A stretch of DNA of 64,000 bases from contig NC_011312.1 in NCBI RefSeq assembly GCF_000196495.1, positions 1,426,001-1,490,000 on the forward strand, in the 5' to 3' direction. Positions 63,920 through 64,000 of the stretch are shown here, one piece after another. Both the position numbers and the translations under genes were made by a program. Origin of the DNA: Aliivibrio salmonicida LFI1238. Its GTDB lineage: Bacteria; Pseudomonadota; Gammaproteobacteria; Enterobacterales; Vibrionaceae. Under the pieces are notes generated by a model, which ran no database searches, was not told the origin of the DNA, and worked only from the letters and a program-made list of their open reading frames with translations. Positions within the stretch are counted from its first letter, which is position 1, and each line of letters opens with the position of its first letter.

Positions 63920-64000
63920 AATGTGCCTTTGTTTCTTATTTTAAAATTGCCGGAAAATTGGCCTTAAAACGTATGGATAAATGGGTGAGAAGACTCTGTC

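Noticed and set aside
1..64000. CRISPR arrays, prophage, integron or tRNA/rRNA genes
   Set aside because: I saw no regularly spaced repeats, phage structural genes, integrase with att sites, or tRNA-like cloverleaf sequence.

Overview
The window looks like a chromosomal segment of a Vibrionaceae bacterium, most probably Aliivibrio. A. salmonicida or a close relative is my best guess. The reasons are the AT-rich DNA, the gammaproteobacterial gene orders (ldtD-mepK-asnS, sbcD-sbcC, sdaC-sdaB, rbsK-rbsR), Vibrio-type T6SS genes, a heavy load of several insertion-sequence families, and several freshly broken genes. The organism assignment is inference; no rRNA or tRNA gene is present to anchor it.

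Layout. 1-1759: right part of an IS66-family element. 1841-8785: a pyruvate-sensing region (BtsSR-like two-component system, a BtsT/CstA-type pyruvate transporter with an in-frame amber codon, three matching response-regulator boxes), an acetate transporter gene satP with an early frameshift, a 53-residue ORF, htpX and yehS. 8877-18295: an outer-membrane-type protein, a dicarboxylate/amino-acid symporter, an exported amidohydrolase, L,D-transpeptidase LdtD, endopeptidase MepK, AsnS, QueD and an endonuclease/exonuclease/phosphatase-fold protein. 18489-23952: SbcCD nuclease and an acyl-CoA thioesterase. 24138-29950: an eroded zone with an IS91-type transposase, two gene remnants (one a MATE efflux gene reduced to its two ends), an aromatic-rich small ORF, and two tandem tyrosine-permease genes, the second clipped by an IS982 element. 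30036-38215: two DUF2799-type lipoproteins, a hypothetical, serine catabolism (sdaC-sdaB), pabB-nudL and class I fumarase. 38235-40688: IS982 copy 2 and an IS4-family element sitting in the fumarase terminator. 40801-48932: a third DUF2799 lipoprotein, a tripartite RND efflux operon with two adaptors, a MITE-like palindrome, a DUF2750 protein, metC and a small hypothetical. 49139-54666: a type VI secretion auxiliary module (sigma-54 promoter, hcp, vgrG, DUF4123 adaptor, LysM effector) cut by a second IS66 element at 54663-56979. 56981-61869: exported Xds-type nuclease and an exported ATP-dependent DNA ligase (Lig E type), with IS982 copy 3 between them. 61925-63919: rbsR and rbsK.

How it fits together. 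The main theme is IS-driven erosion. Three IS982 copies with identical predicted transposases carry clean 6-bp target duplications, so they are recent. The two IS66 copies carry different frameshifts in tnpC. Pyruvate and acetate uptake are both hit by point lesions while the pyruvate sensor stays intact. The strongest candidate for something undescribed is the T6SS module. It has a textbook sigma-54 promoter and a LysM-carrying effector whose toxin domain I do not recognise and whose 3' end, with any immunity gene, has been lost at the IS66 boundary. Other leads are a Phe/Tyr-rich candidate leader peptide ahead of the tyrosine permeases and the pairing of secreted nuclease with exported DNA ligase.
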